Origin: Axinella damicornis
Taxonomy: Eukaryota; Porifera; Demospongiae; Axinellida; Axinellidae
Length of the DNA stretch: 64,000 nt
Assembly: GCA_963931865.1 (NCBI GenBank)
Contig: OZ007511.1
Coordinates: 124,001 to 188,000, forward strand
Direction: 5' to 3'
The position numbers were made by a program, and so were the translations under genes. This document shows positions 1 through 9,679 of the stretch, in pieces. A model generated the notes under the pieces. It was given only the letters and a program-made list of their open reading frames with translations. It was not told the DNA's origin and searched no databases. Within the stretch, counting starts at the first letter, position 1, and every line of letters begins with the position of its first letter.

Positions 1-2450
1 AGGAGAGGGGAAGGAGGGGGAGGGAGGAGAGGGAAGGAGGGGGGAGGAGGGGGAGGGAGGATGGAAAAGGAGGGAGGAGGGAGCAGGGAGGAGGAAGGAA
101 GAGGGGGAAGGAGGAGGGGGAGGGAGGATGGGGGAGGAGGAGGGAGAAAGAGGGATGAGGAGGGAGGGGGAAGGAGTGGAAAGGAGGAGGGGGAGGGAGG
201 AGGAGGGATCAGAGGAGGGGGAAGGAAGGGGGGAGGAGGAAGGAGGAGGAGGGAGGAGGAGGAGGCGGGAGGAGGAGGCGGAAGGAGGGGGATGGAGGAG
301 GGGGAAGGAGGAGGGGGAAGGAGGAGGAAGGAGGAAGGAGGGGAAGGAAGAGGAGGGGGAAAGAGGAGGAGGAAGGAGGATGGGGAAGGGGTAGGGGAAG
401 GAGGGAGGAGGAGGAGGATGGGAAAGGAAGAGGAAGGAGAAGAGGGGAAGGAGGTGGAGGGAGGAGAAAGGAAGAGGGGGAAGGAGGGGAGGAGGGGAGT
501 GAGGATGGGAAAGGAGGAGGAAGGAGGAGGAGGAGGGAGGAGGGAGGGGGAAGGAAGAGGGGAAGGAGGAGGGGGAAGGAGGGGGGAAGAAAGGGGGAGG
601 GAGGATGGGGAAGGAGGGAGAAAGAGGGATGAGGAGGAAGGAGGGGGAAGGAGGGGAAAGGAGGGGGAAGGAGGGGAAAGGAGGAAGGGGAGGGAGGAGG
701 AGGGAGGAGGAGGGAGGAGGAGGAATCAGAGGAGGGGGAAGGAGGAGGAGGGAGGAGGTGGGAGGAGGAGGCGGGAGGAAGCAGGAGGGGGAGGAAGGAG
801 GGGGATGGAGGAGGGGAAAGGAGGGGGAGGAGGGGGGAGGAAGAGGAAGGGGGAAGGAAGAGGAGGAAGCAGGGGGGAAGGAGGAGAGGGAAAGAGGAGG
901 AAGGAGGATGGGGAAGGAGGAGGGAGGATGGGAAAGTAGAGGAAGGAGGAGGGATGAAGGATGAGGGGGAGGAGGAGGGGGAAGGAGGAGAGGGGAAGGA
1001 GGGGGAGGGAGGAGGAAGGAAGAGGGGGAAGGAGGAGGAGGGGGAAGGAGAGGGGAAGGAGGGGGGAGGTAAGAGGGGGGAGGGAGGAGGGGAAAGGAGA
1101 AAGGATGATGTGGGAGGAGGAGGAGGCGGGAGGAGGGAGGAGGGAGATGGAGGAGGGAGATGGAGGAGGGGTAAGGAGGAGGGGGAAGGAGGAGGGCGCA
1201 GGAGGGATGAGGAGGAAGGAGGGGGAAAGGAGGGAGGAGGAGGGAGGAGGAGAAGGTGGGAGGAGGAAGAGGCGTGAGGAGGCAGGAGGGGGAGGGAGGA
1301 GGGGGGATGGAGGAGAGGGAAGGAGGAGGGGGAGGAGGAGGAAGGAAGAGGAGGAAGCAGGGGAAGGAGGGGGAAAGAGGAGGAGGAAGGATGGGGAAGG
1401 AGGGGGAAGGAGGGAGGAGGAGGAGGGAGGATGGGAAAGGAAGAGGAAGGAGGAAGAGGAAGGAGGAGGAGGAGGGAGGAGGAGGGATGAGGGGGGAGGA
1501 GGAGGGGGAGGAGGGGGAAGGAGGAGGGGGAAGGAGGAGGGGAAAGAGGAGGGGGAAGGAGGAGGGGGAAGGAGGCGGAGGAAGGAAGAGCAGGAAGCAG
1601 GGGGAAGGAGGGGGAAAGAGGAGGGAGGATGGGGAAGGAGGAGGGGGGAGGAGGAGGGAGGATGGGAAAGGATGAGGAAGGAGGAGGAGGGAGGAGGAGG
1701 GAGGAGGAGGGATGAGGGGGAAGGAGGGGGAGGAGGAGGGGGGGGAAGGAGGAGAGGGGAAGGAGGGTGGAGGGAGGAGGGGGGAGGGAGGAGGAAGGAA
1801 GAGGGGGGAAGGAGGAGGAGGGGGGAAGGAGGGGGGAGGAGGAGGCGGAAGGAGGGGAAGGAGGGGAATGGAGGAGGGGGAAGGAGGAGGGGGAAGGAGG
1901 AGGGGGAAGGAGGAGGGGGAAGGAGGAGGGGGAAGGAGGAGGGGGAAGGAGAAGGTAGGAGGGGGTAGAAAGAGGAGGAAGCAGGGGGAGGAGGGGGAAA
2001 GAGGAGGAGGAAGGAGGGAGGAGGAAGGAGGAGGGGGAAGGAGGGAAGAGGAGGATGGGAAAGGAGGAGGAAGGAGGAGGAGGAGGAGGGAAGAGGAGGG
2101 AGGAGGAGGGAGGAGGGAGGAGGAAGGAAGAGGGGGAAGGAGGAGGGGGAGGAGGGGGAAGGAGGAGAGGGGAAGGAGGGGGGAGGGGGGAGGAAGGAAG
2201 ATGGGGAAGGAGGAGGAGGGGGAAGGAGGGGGGAGGGTGGAGGGGGAGGGAGGAGGGGAAGGTGGGGGAGGGAGGAGGAGGGAGGAGGAGGAACGAGGAG
2301 GAGGTGGGAGGAGGAGGAGGCGGGAGGAGGGGGTGGAGGAGGGGGGAGGAGGAAGGAGGAGGGGGAAGGAGGAGGAGAAGGAAGGAGGAGGGGGAAGGAG
2401 GGGGAAGGAGGGGGAGGAAGGGGAGAGGGTGGTGCGGGAGAGAAATGGAT
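1..2450. repeat. Purine-rich (GGA/GGGGAA)n low-complexity tract
   Basis: About 2.45 kb of almost pure A/G on the plus strand, built from degenerate GGAGGA, GGGGAAGGA and GGAGGGAGGA units. Long open frames on both strands here are an artefact of the absence of stop codons in such sequence and encode only G/E/R/K or P/S/L runs. It lies inside the ACO1 gene, which is on the minus strand, so it reads as pyrimidine-rich in the sense direction. The tract may reach further left than the window. Confidence 0.95.
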
Positions 2451-2494
2451 AACGGATAGTGATTGGGTTAGAGTTAGAAGGTAAGGGGGGAGTG

Positions 2495-2942
2495 TAGCCT
2501 TGTTCCCAGGCCGTTTTGGGAGGGAGAAACGGCCTGGCAACTTCTGCCAGTTCAAACTGTTACTTCCGCAGCCTAGAGTTGGAAGACCCAATCAGATTTC
2601 AGCTCGCTGTCACATGACAATAGTAAACCGAATTGCGTCATGCGTTGAACCGTCGCAGTCACGCCCATTTATCACAATAGTTGATCGCTCGATCGCGCTA
2701 GTGTAGGTGCTCTGCACGACAACTTTTGTTCGTTCGTCTTCTGCTTGCCTTCTGTCGCAGAACCTGCGCAAACAGTTGCTTCCACGAGCAGGAAAGGACC
2801 GGTGAAAACATCAGAAGTATCACGTGGACTTCACTGATTGAATGAGGTATGCAATTGCCGTGACGTTACGTCCGTATACAGTTTGAACTGACGAAGTTGC
2901 CAGGCCGTTTCTCCCTCCCAAAACAGCCGGGGAGCAAGGCTA
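2495..2942. mobile_element. 448-bp foldback/TIR element with 9-bp target duplication
   Basis: The two ends are inverted copies of each other for about 60 bp, beginning TAGCCTTGTTCCCAGGCC on the left and ending GGGGAGCAAGGCTA on the right. The element is flanked by a perfect 9-bp direct repeat (gggggagtg at 2486-2494 and 2943-2951). It has no coding capacity. It is the largest member of the family seen at 3542, 10170, 24763, 27260, 27922, 28892, 49280 and 59625. A 9-bp duplication is known for Mutator-like and Merlin-type DNA transposons; which applies here is inference. Confidence 0.85.
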
Positions 2943-3071
2943 GGGGGAGTGGGGAGGGAGTAGGAAGAGAATTAATTGTGTTATCATATATGACCCTACT
3001 AGTTGTTATATACTATTAGCATGTACCACATCCATGTGATGTCCATGTGATGGTCATGTGACTGCTGTTAC

Positions 3072-5333
3072 CTTGGTGATGGTAAGGACGACATCAGTGG
3101 ATGTGGAGAGGGGGCCTACGCTGCCAACAAGCTTGTACCCAACAACCTTGGGGAGCACCATGCTGATAGCCTGTCCCAGCATCACGGCCTCCGCCTCGAT
3201 CCCTCCCACACCTGCGTCAGCCAGGAAAGAACGGCAGACACCAGCTATCACTACGTGAACGCTCCAGTGAGGTTCCTACACTCATTCAAGGGTTAATAGA
3301 CAAACGTGATTCGTTACCCGAAATCAAGTCCGCTGACTCAGCACATATGGAAATTTTGCAAAGTGTCACCAGGCCCTTTTCCGCATTCCGCCCATGGGCC
3401 TGGGTACGAGGCTCACTAGTACCTTCCTACACTGTGGTTCGGGCACTATAGGCGTTCTCTATCAACTCATAGCGGTAGCTGAAGGCAATGTAGTTCAGGC
3501 GTCCCTTTTCACCAGTTGCACTTGTGTATCCAGACGCTTCCTAGCCTCGTACCCAGGCGGGGGCGGTTCCTGGGTACGTGGCTAGAAGCTTCCTATACTG
3601 CGGCTCAGGCACTACAGGTGTCCCTATTGACCCGTTGTTCTCACGGTGGCAGCAGGAGGCTATACAGAAACTTCCCATAATGTCGTAGAGACTCATTGCT
3701 ACGTTAAGCTATGTCTGAGAAGTTGTTGGAGCATTTGACGTAGCACACAAAATGTTATGTAACAGAACGTTTCGGCCCAGGCAGCCCTCTTCAGCTGCAT
3801 GCAACACACCACAAACTATACAGAAACCAAACAACAATCATTTATGAGATCATGCAGTCAGTCCATTAGCACTGAGGTCCCATATAGGATTCACAGCAGG
3901 CATCGGTGCAGATCAGGGGGAGGGGGCGGGGCTACAGCCCCCCTCAACTGACCAACATGCCCACCGGTTCAATCACCACAGTGCAAGACACCAGAAAGAA
4001 AGACAGCACAGAAGAGGAAAACAAGAGCAGTGTAAGGTGTGAAGTTGCCTAGGATGTTTCTCACCCGGAGTTCATCACCCAAGGCCCTTCTTTCCTTGCC
4101 TTTTCAAAAGATGAGGGACACCGGCAGTCCCTTAATTTTTTGGCTTTGTCGGCAATCTTTGTAACACCAGAACAAAAGGGAGAAGGAAGCCTTTCAGCTC
4201 CAGCATCTGGTGGACATCTGGGATACTCCTGTTACCACCCTCACTCTTAAGATCAAAGTGGTGTGTGGCTGCAGGCAGAGATTCCTGAAACCATAGTAAC
4301 CTGCTTCCTACTTCCCGTCCCAGCCCCAAACAAACCCCAGCATCCATCACCTCCAGTATCACTTCCAGTATGATACGGAAAGCGATTCACGCTGGGGTTG
4401 GTTTGGGTATGGGGCCAAGACTAGCTTCCAATCCGCTAACAAAAGCCACTCACCCCATCCCACGATGCCTAGCCCATTGATCATGGTCGTGTGGCTGTCT
4501 GTCCCTACCACGCTGTCCGGATACAACAAGCCTTCCTTGTTGAACACAACACGCCCCAGATACTCCAAGTTCACCTGAAATGGGGAGAGAAAGGAAGGTG
4601 GAACAGAGGGATGGACACTAAATGCTACCTTTACCTAGAATAATATTATACTCCCACATCTGTGGCTGGGTATATATAGGTCACAACTACCGTCACATGA
4701 CTACATACATGATCACATGATACTAATATGGGGATACCTATAGTGATCACCTGACATGTGCAGTGATCACATGACCTGACATGGGAATCACATGACTTTC
4801 GTCTACCTGGTGAACGATGCCAGAGCCAGGAGGGACAATGAGCATGTTCTTGAATGCACGAGCACCCCACTTGAGGAACTGGAACCGCTCTTTGTTGCGC
4901 TCAAACTCGATCTCTTGGTTACGCTCCAACGAATCGCTGCTACTTAGAGGACAGGAGAGGGGAGAAGCAGAGGGGAGGGGAAAAGTGGAGGGGAGGGGAG
5001 AAGTGGAGGGGAGAAGTGGAGGGGAGGGGAGAAGAGGGGAGAAGGGGGAGGGGAGGAGAGGGGAGGAGAGGGGAGGAGAGGGGAGGAGAGAAGGGGAGGG
5101 AAGGAGAGAAGGGGGAGGGGCAAAGATGGAAGGAGGAATCAAGGGAGGAGAAGGAAGCAGAGTAGAGGGAGGGGAAGAGGGATGGAGAACAGAAGAGAAA
5201 GAAATAGGCATACACAAACACCTGCAGGATGACTCTGGCAGGATCTCCACAATGTGTTCTGGGTCTGGTCCCAGTCCAGAATGTGGGTAACATCGAAAGT
5301 ATCATACCCTCTCCTGCGTCATCCCTCCCTCCC

Positions 5334-5370
<37 letters not shown>

Positions 5371-6381
5371 ACATCCTCACCCTCGTATCACAGCCTCTTC
5401 ACTGGTATACAGAGAGGTACACTGATGTGCCGATATAATGAGAAGGAGCTACTCCTCCTCCCCCCCTCCCCTCTCCCCACCAACCTCCTGAATACATCCA
5501 CTTGCACGGAATGATCAATCACAAGGTCTGCAGGGGACACGGGGTTGATCTTGGCAGGGTCTCCTCCGAGACGCTTCACAGCATCACGCATGGCAGCAAA
5601 GTCCACTACAGCAGGCACACCACTGCATGTAGCGGATGGAACGAAGCAGTGAAGGGGAATCGACATGAGAGTTAATCAAATTCACAGTGCAGGTGGACTG
5701 GTCTGCAGACTGATAGTGGAACGATGTACTGGAATGGAGACTGATAGTGGAATGGAATATGCAATGGAGTGGGATTCTGCGGACTGATAGTGGAATGTGG
5801 AATGATGTACTGATGGGAAGCCCACATACGTAAAGTCCTGCAGGATGACCCTGGCGGGATGAAAGGGGATCTCCACCGCCTTGTCCTGGTTCTGGTCCCA
5901 GTCCAGAATGCGGCTGACGTCCTCCTGGGACACCTGGAACCCATCCCAGTTCCTCACTGCGGACTCCAGAAGCACACGGATCGAGTAGGGAAGACGCTCT
6001 GTGTGTGAGTGTGGTGTGTGTGTACTTTGAGATGACCATGGACGAGCATTTATGGAAGTTTGGTCGAGTCCAGTGAATAGCGACTAGGCACCTGTGCAGT
6101 CACCTCCAGTTTAATACTGGATGACCTGCTGATCAGAGATGACCAGTTACATGGACGACCCTGCTGATCAGAGATGACCAGTTACAACCACTGGCTCGTG
6201 ACTCACTGAACTTCTCCTGTCCCAGAGACCTGACGTCATAGTAACTGTACTCCTTCTCTCCCACACGCAGGAGGCGCAGGTGCGCCGAAAACGGGCTCTC
6301 TGTGGACACAGAGATAGCACTATTGTAACACACCGATGCTAGAAGGTCTCAAGCAGCGTCTCACTCACCTCCAGCCGCCAT
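3072..6381 (-). CDS. ACO1: Cytosolic aconitase / iron regulatory protein 1 (5' part of gene)
   Basis: Seven exons give the first 270 residues: 6381-6369, 6299-6207, 5998-5830, 5622-5485, 4942-4807, 4574-4454 and 3211-3072. Phases are consistent throughout. The product matches the N-terminal part of the aconitase/IRP1 family: segments [29 protein letters not shown] (active-site region) and [14 protein letters not shown] are clear. Family knowledge: a bifunctional cytosolic protein that isomerises citrate to isocitrate with a 4Fe-4S cluster, or binds iron-responsive elements in mRNA without it. The three cluster-ligand cysteines and the swivel domain lie in the missing C-terminal two thirds, so aconitase versus IRP-only function cannot be judged. 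After the exon ending at 3072 a GT donor follows and no further exon is seen to position 1, so the next intron is over 3 kb. The start ATG lies 214 bp from a divergent gene. Confidence 0.93.
3542..3584. mobile_element. 43-bp foldback element (TAGCCTCGTACCCAGG variant)
   Basis: A short palindrome that starts TAGCCTCGTACCCAGGC and ends in the inverted form. Direct repeats flank it: gacgcttcc (3533-3541) and gaagcttcc (3585-3593), 8 of 9 identical. It lies in an ACO1 intron. A half copy of the same end is visible near 3397-3412. Confidence 0.75.
3769..3794 (-). other. Hammerhead-ribozyme-like core (CTGAAGA...GAAAC)
   Basis: On the minus strand CTGAAGA (3794-3788) is followed after 14 nt by GAAAC (3773-3769). 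This fits the catalytic-core pattern CUGANGA - stem II - GAAA of hammerhead ribozymes, which are known in the terminal repeats of Penelope-like retroelements. Stem II here (GG...CC) is weak. I did not find convincing stems I and III by eye, so this may be a decayed copy or chance. Confidence 0.3.
4946..5175. repeat. Purine tract upstream of ACO1 exon 5 acceptor
   Basis: GGGGAGAAGTGGAGGGG-type repeats on the plus strand, therefore CT-rich in the sense direction. It directly precedes the 3' splice site at 4943 and acts in effect as a greatly lengthened polypyrimidine tract. Confidence 0.85.
5335..5370. repeat. Poly-C run of 36 nt
   Basis: Uninterrupted C on the plus strand within an ACO1 intron (G run in the sense direction, about 115 nt after the exon 4 donor). 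Homopolymers of this length are prone to sequencing-length error. Confidence 0.9.
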
Positions 6382-6595
6382 GACCCAGTCACTCGGCCCT
6401 GCTGCGTGCTGCTTGACCCTGGCCCTCGACCTGGAAGTCACCTGATGCGCATTATAGAATACAAACGTGCCCGGCCGGAAATACCTCATTTCCAGGTTAT
6501 GTACTTGAGAATGGGAATGCGACAGATTTCGCTACTGCGAGACAATAAATGCCGTGAGACGTGATCATTGCGAGATGCGACACCCGTACTCTGAG
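6382..6595. promoter_or_regulatory. Shared head-to-head promoter interval, ACO1 / secreted protein
   Basis: Only 214 bp separate the ATG of ACO1 (minus) from the ATG of the secreted-protein gene (plus). All 5' UTR and promoter elements of both must lie here unless non-coding first exons exist further out. I see no convincing TATA box. Confidence 0.5.
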
Positions 6596-7720
6596 ATGAA
6601 AATCGTGCGTGTGACTGTGTGCCTTCTGGCGCTGCTACTAACGACCGGCGTTGCAACAGCGCCCAGTTCAACTTCAGGTGACCCATCAGTAACTATGTTC
6701 GCAGAAGAAAATTGTGTGATTGACTATGTCCAGTTAGTCTTCAACTTCATGCACTTCTGGTTCAGCTAGGACTTAATATGTCAAGTAGAAAACTGTATGA
6801 AGGATTTGCTATGTAACTTTTGTGGAGATCTGTCTGTCTGCGCAGATCAGTAGTGCGGGTATTCGCAGGTAGTTGCAAAAACTCACATTCATGCACTGTT
6901 TCAGATGTTGTCTGCTTAATAGTCTTGAGCCACCCGCAGACTGCCAGTGGACAGAAGCAGCCAACGTGAGTTATATAAGGCCTCCAGTTTTAAACATATT
7001 TTTTTCTCTGCAGATCCCTCTGGCAAGGCCTCAGCTGCAGCGAGCCCAGTGTCCCTGGAAACAAAGTCTCCTGCAAAGGCAACAAAAACTGCAAAGCCAT
7101 CTACATTTTCGGGATTTGACAACCTAAAGGCGGCTTATTGGAAGAATAGAATATCAAAATCCAATGCAAAGAATAGTAAGTTTGAAGCAAGTTTGGCAAA
7201 TTCTAACTTGACATTTTCAGTTTCAGACAATTCAACTGCAGCTTCTGTGAAGTCATCTTTGCTGACTTCTGGAAGATCTAACTCATCAACCTCGAAAAGT
7301 GCACTAGGCTCACACGAACAAGTGAATAAAAAGACAGCTACCTCAAATGCTACTTCATCGGTAGGCTCACAACAAGTGAAGAAGACAGCTACCTCAAATG
7401 CTACTTCATCAGTAGGCTCACAAGTGAAGAAGAAAACAGCTACTTCAAATGCTACTTCATCGGTAGGCTCAGTGAAGAACAAGACAGCTACCTCAAATAC
7501 TTCATCAGTAGGCTCACAACCAATGAAGAACAAAGCACCTTCCTCAAATGCTACTTCATCCGTAGGCTCACAAGAACAAACGAACAAAGCACAAAATAAA
7601 GCAGAGAAAGGGAGTAACGAAAAAGAGAAAACCTCTCAGAGCTCGAGCTCGAAGTCAAAGCAATTTGTCCAACCCAAGCACAGGGCTGGGTGGCTCATGC
7701 CAGATGAAGATACTGTTTGA
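6596..7720 (+). CDS. Secreted Ser/Thr/Lys-rich protein with glycosylation-site repeats
   Basis: Two exons, 6596-6677 and 7014-7720, joined in phase 1, give 262 residues. The first exon encodes a typical signal peptide (short basic start, hydrophobic core VCLLALLLTTGVATA). The mature part is rich in Ser, Thr, Lys and Asn. Five tandem copies of a unit of about 14-16 residues, KTATSNATSSVGSQ and variants, lie at 7324-7572, and most contain an N-X-S/T sequon (NAT); further sequons are NLT, NST and NSS before the array. The C-terminus is basic and ends near GWLMPDEDTV. No known domain is recognised. It could be an extracellular matrix or mineral-associated protein, but that rests only on composition. 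ATG at 6596 is preferred over upstream in-frame codons because it starts the signal peptide. Confidence 0.7.
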
Positions 7721-8350
7721 TGAAACTCTCATGTGTGATCAAATATCTATGACTGTAGTAGTTATGTAATCACGAGTTATAGTGGGTGCATAAAGTTCAT
7801 CCATGACATTTTTCTTCTCAGATGAGTGTGTAACATACCCGGTAATAGCATCTGCTTGGCACGTTCTACAAATCCCTCTCGGGTTTGGTTCTCAGCTACC
7901 CTCCCTCTCTCTAGGGTGTTGGAATGTGTTTGATCTGTGACATGACTGGAGACGGTAGCACTGCACGTAACTTCACACTAGTAAAATTAAGATCATGAGA
8001 TCATGACATCCTGCAGTATATGGTGTGTAATTAAATGAATTCAGAGTGGTACTGGTGACTTGATAGCACATGCATGACTGCGTCAATCCTCCTATTATGC
8101 ACCACTGAGCCATTTCTGCATGCATGCATGGTCAATTGTTGTGCAACCTTGCAGTTACAGTCTCCATGGCTGACTCTTGTATTTCAAGACCTGCTGACAA
8201 ACAGTAAGACTGTGGGAGGTAATGATGTATAAGATCTACAATTTCCTTGTCATTTGTGAATTTGTGTGTATAATGTTGCCTGACATAGTACTGGATGCAT
8301 AATTTGTAACAGTAACCCTAGACTCGAGATGTTTACAAAATTAATAATTA
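7721..8350. other. Intergenic, nothing recognised
   Basis: AT-rich unique-looking sequence between the secreted-protein gene and a LINE remnant. It should hold the 3' UTR of the former. No ORF, repeat or RNA gene is apparent. Confidence 0.6.
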
Positions 8351-9130
8351 AATAGAAGAAGTGCAATCATAAAATATTGGCTACGAATTGTTTCTGACTG
8401 GAATACCCCAGTTCTGCTCAAAGAAGCATATCTCATGCAAACAGAAAGTGGTTCAGACTGGCTATCCTATATAAAACAAACCTTAGACAACTTGGGCTTC
8501 TCCAATATATGGTCAAATCCCTCATCGGTGCCCAAAGGTCCCTTTCTTGCCGAACTGGAACAAAGATGTAGGGATCAGTACGTCCAAACGTGGCATAGCC
8601 AACTAGCATCAACAACAGGAAAATTGAGATTTTACAAGCTATTCAAAACAACATTCGAAAGAGAATCCTACCTCAACCTGCCACCTCACCTACGGGTCCC
8701 AATCACAAAGGTGAGGATCAGCTGCCACCCCCTCCATATCGAGACTGGCCGTTACAGGCTGCCCACTCCAATCCCCTGCGATGAGAGGTTCTGCTGGTAT
8801 TGTGATGGAAGAGTGGAAGATGAGTTGCATTTTGTATTCCAATGCCGCCTGTACGAAGCTCTAACGGAACGAACCAGACTACTGCAGTATTGCCAAACGA
8901 TAAACTATTCCTTCAACTATCTAGAGGATATTGAAAAATTTAGGCTTATATGGAAGGCCAGGAATGGTCGTGCAATATACCTATTGGGTGTTTTTTTACT
9001 TAAGGCATTCCAATTAAGACAACTGTTTATAAGGAATCGTCCAACTACAACTTAGAGTTTATTGAGTTTTCTCACTTTGACTGTTGGGCCTTCTGGCCAT
9101 TATCTGTCATTAAAATTTATATATATATAT
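8351..9130 (+). mobile_element. 5'-truncated non-LTR retrotransposon (LINE) 3' end
   Basis: An open frame from about 8351 to 9055 resembles the C-terminal end of LINE ORF2 proteins. It begins KYWLRIV and LLKEAYLMQ, which is typical of the region after the reverse transcriptase, and carries the terminal zinc-finger-like pattern C-x2-C-x7-H-x4-C around CWYCDGRVEDELHFVFQC. The reverse transcriptase itself is absent, which is normal 5' truncation. After the stop a 3' UTR runs into an AT/TA microsatellite tail at 9111-9130. The intact 700-nt frame suggests a fairly young insertion. Confidence 0.7.
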
Positions 9131-9679
9131 TAACCCATTGTTTCAGAGTCATTGTACTGGTGAGAGACGTGTGCATGGAACTCAAGGACAATGCATTCTT
9201 GCATCAGTTGGTTTAGTACGGTACTTTGAAGTGCACGTATTTTGGTTGGTATAATCTTTCGAACATGCCTCATGGCATTTGAAGGAGTACAACATGCAGG
9301 CCAGCGCAACAGATCGATGATCAATTGATCAGAAATGCCATTTTGCATACATGATGTAATCTGAGTGCTCCGCGCCTCCATTCCCAAGTTCACTTAATTT
9401 GTAGTACATGCATGTGTAGAGTAAAATTCTTGAACTACACAGGAAGAAAACTTGATTCCAAGAATTATTATTATGACAAAGATCTTGATTGTACAGTCAG
9501 ACCATAAAATTAATTATAAATTTACAGAACAAGACATTCCACAGTGAAAAATTCCCATACGGCCTAAATGACAGTATCTTGAATTTACACAGCAATCTAT
9601 TGTTCAGTATACATGTATACAGCACTGACATCTGGTATCACGTACAAAGTTGATTCGCATGGTTGGTCACTACTGGGGG
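9131..9679. other. Intergenic / MYO5 3' flank, nothing recognised
   Basis: Sequence between the LINE tail and the MYO5 stop codon. It must hold the MYO5 3' UTR. A weak minus-strand open frame at 9130-9393 has no recognisable domain and is not called. Confidence 0.6.

Noticed and set aside
61..2591. Long Gly/Glu/Arg and Pro/Ser/Leu open frames in the left purine tract
   Set aside because: Simple-sequence DNA without T or with no stop codons; all frames are open by composition and no protein features exist.
9130..9393. 87-codon minus-strand frame next to the LINE tail
   Set aside because: Start codon is not ATG and no family resemblance was seen.
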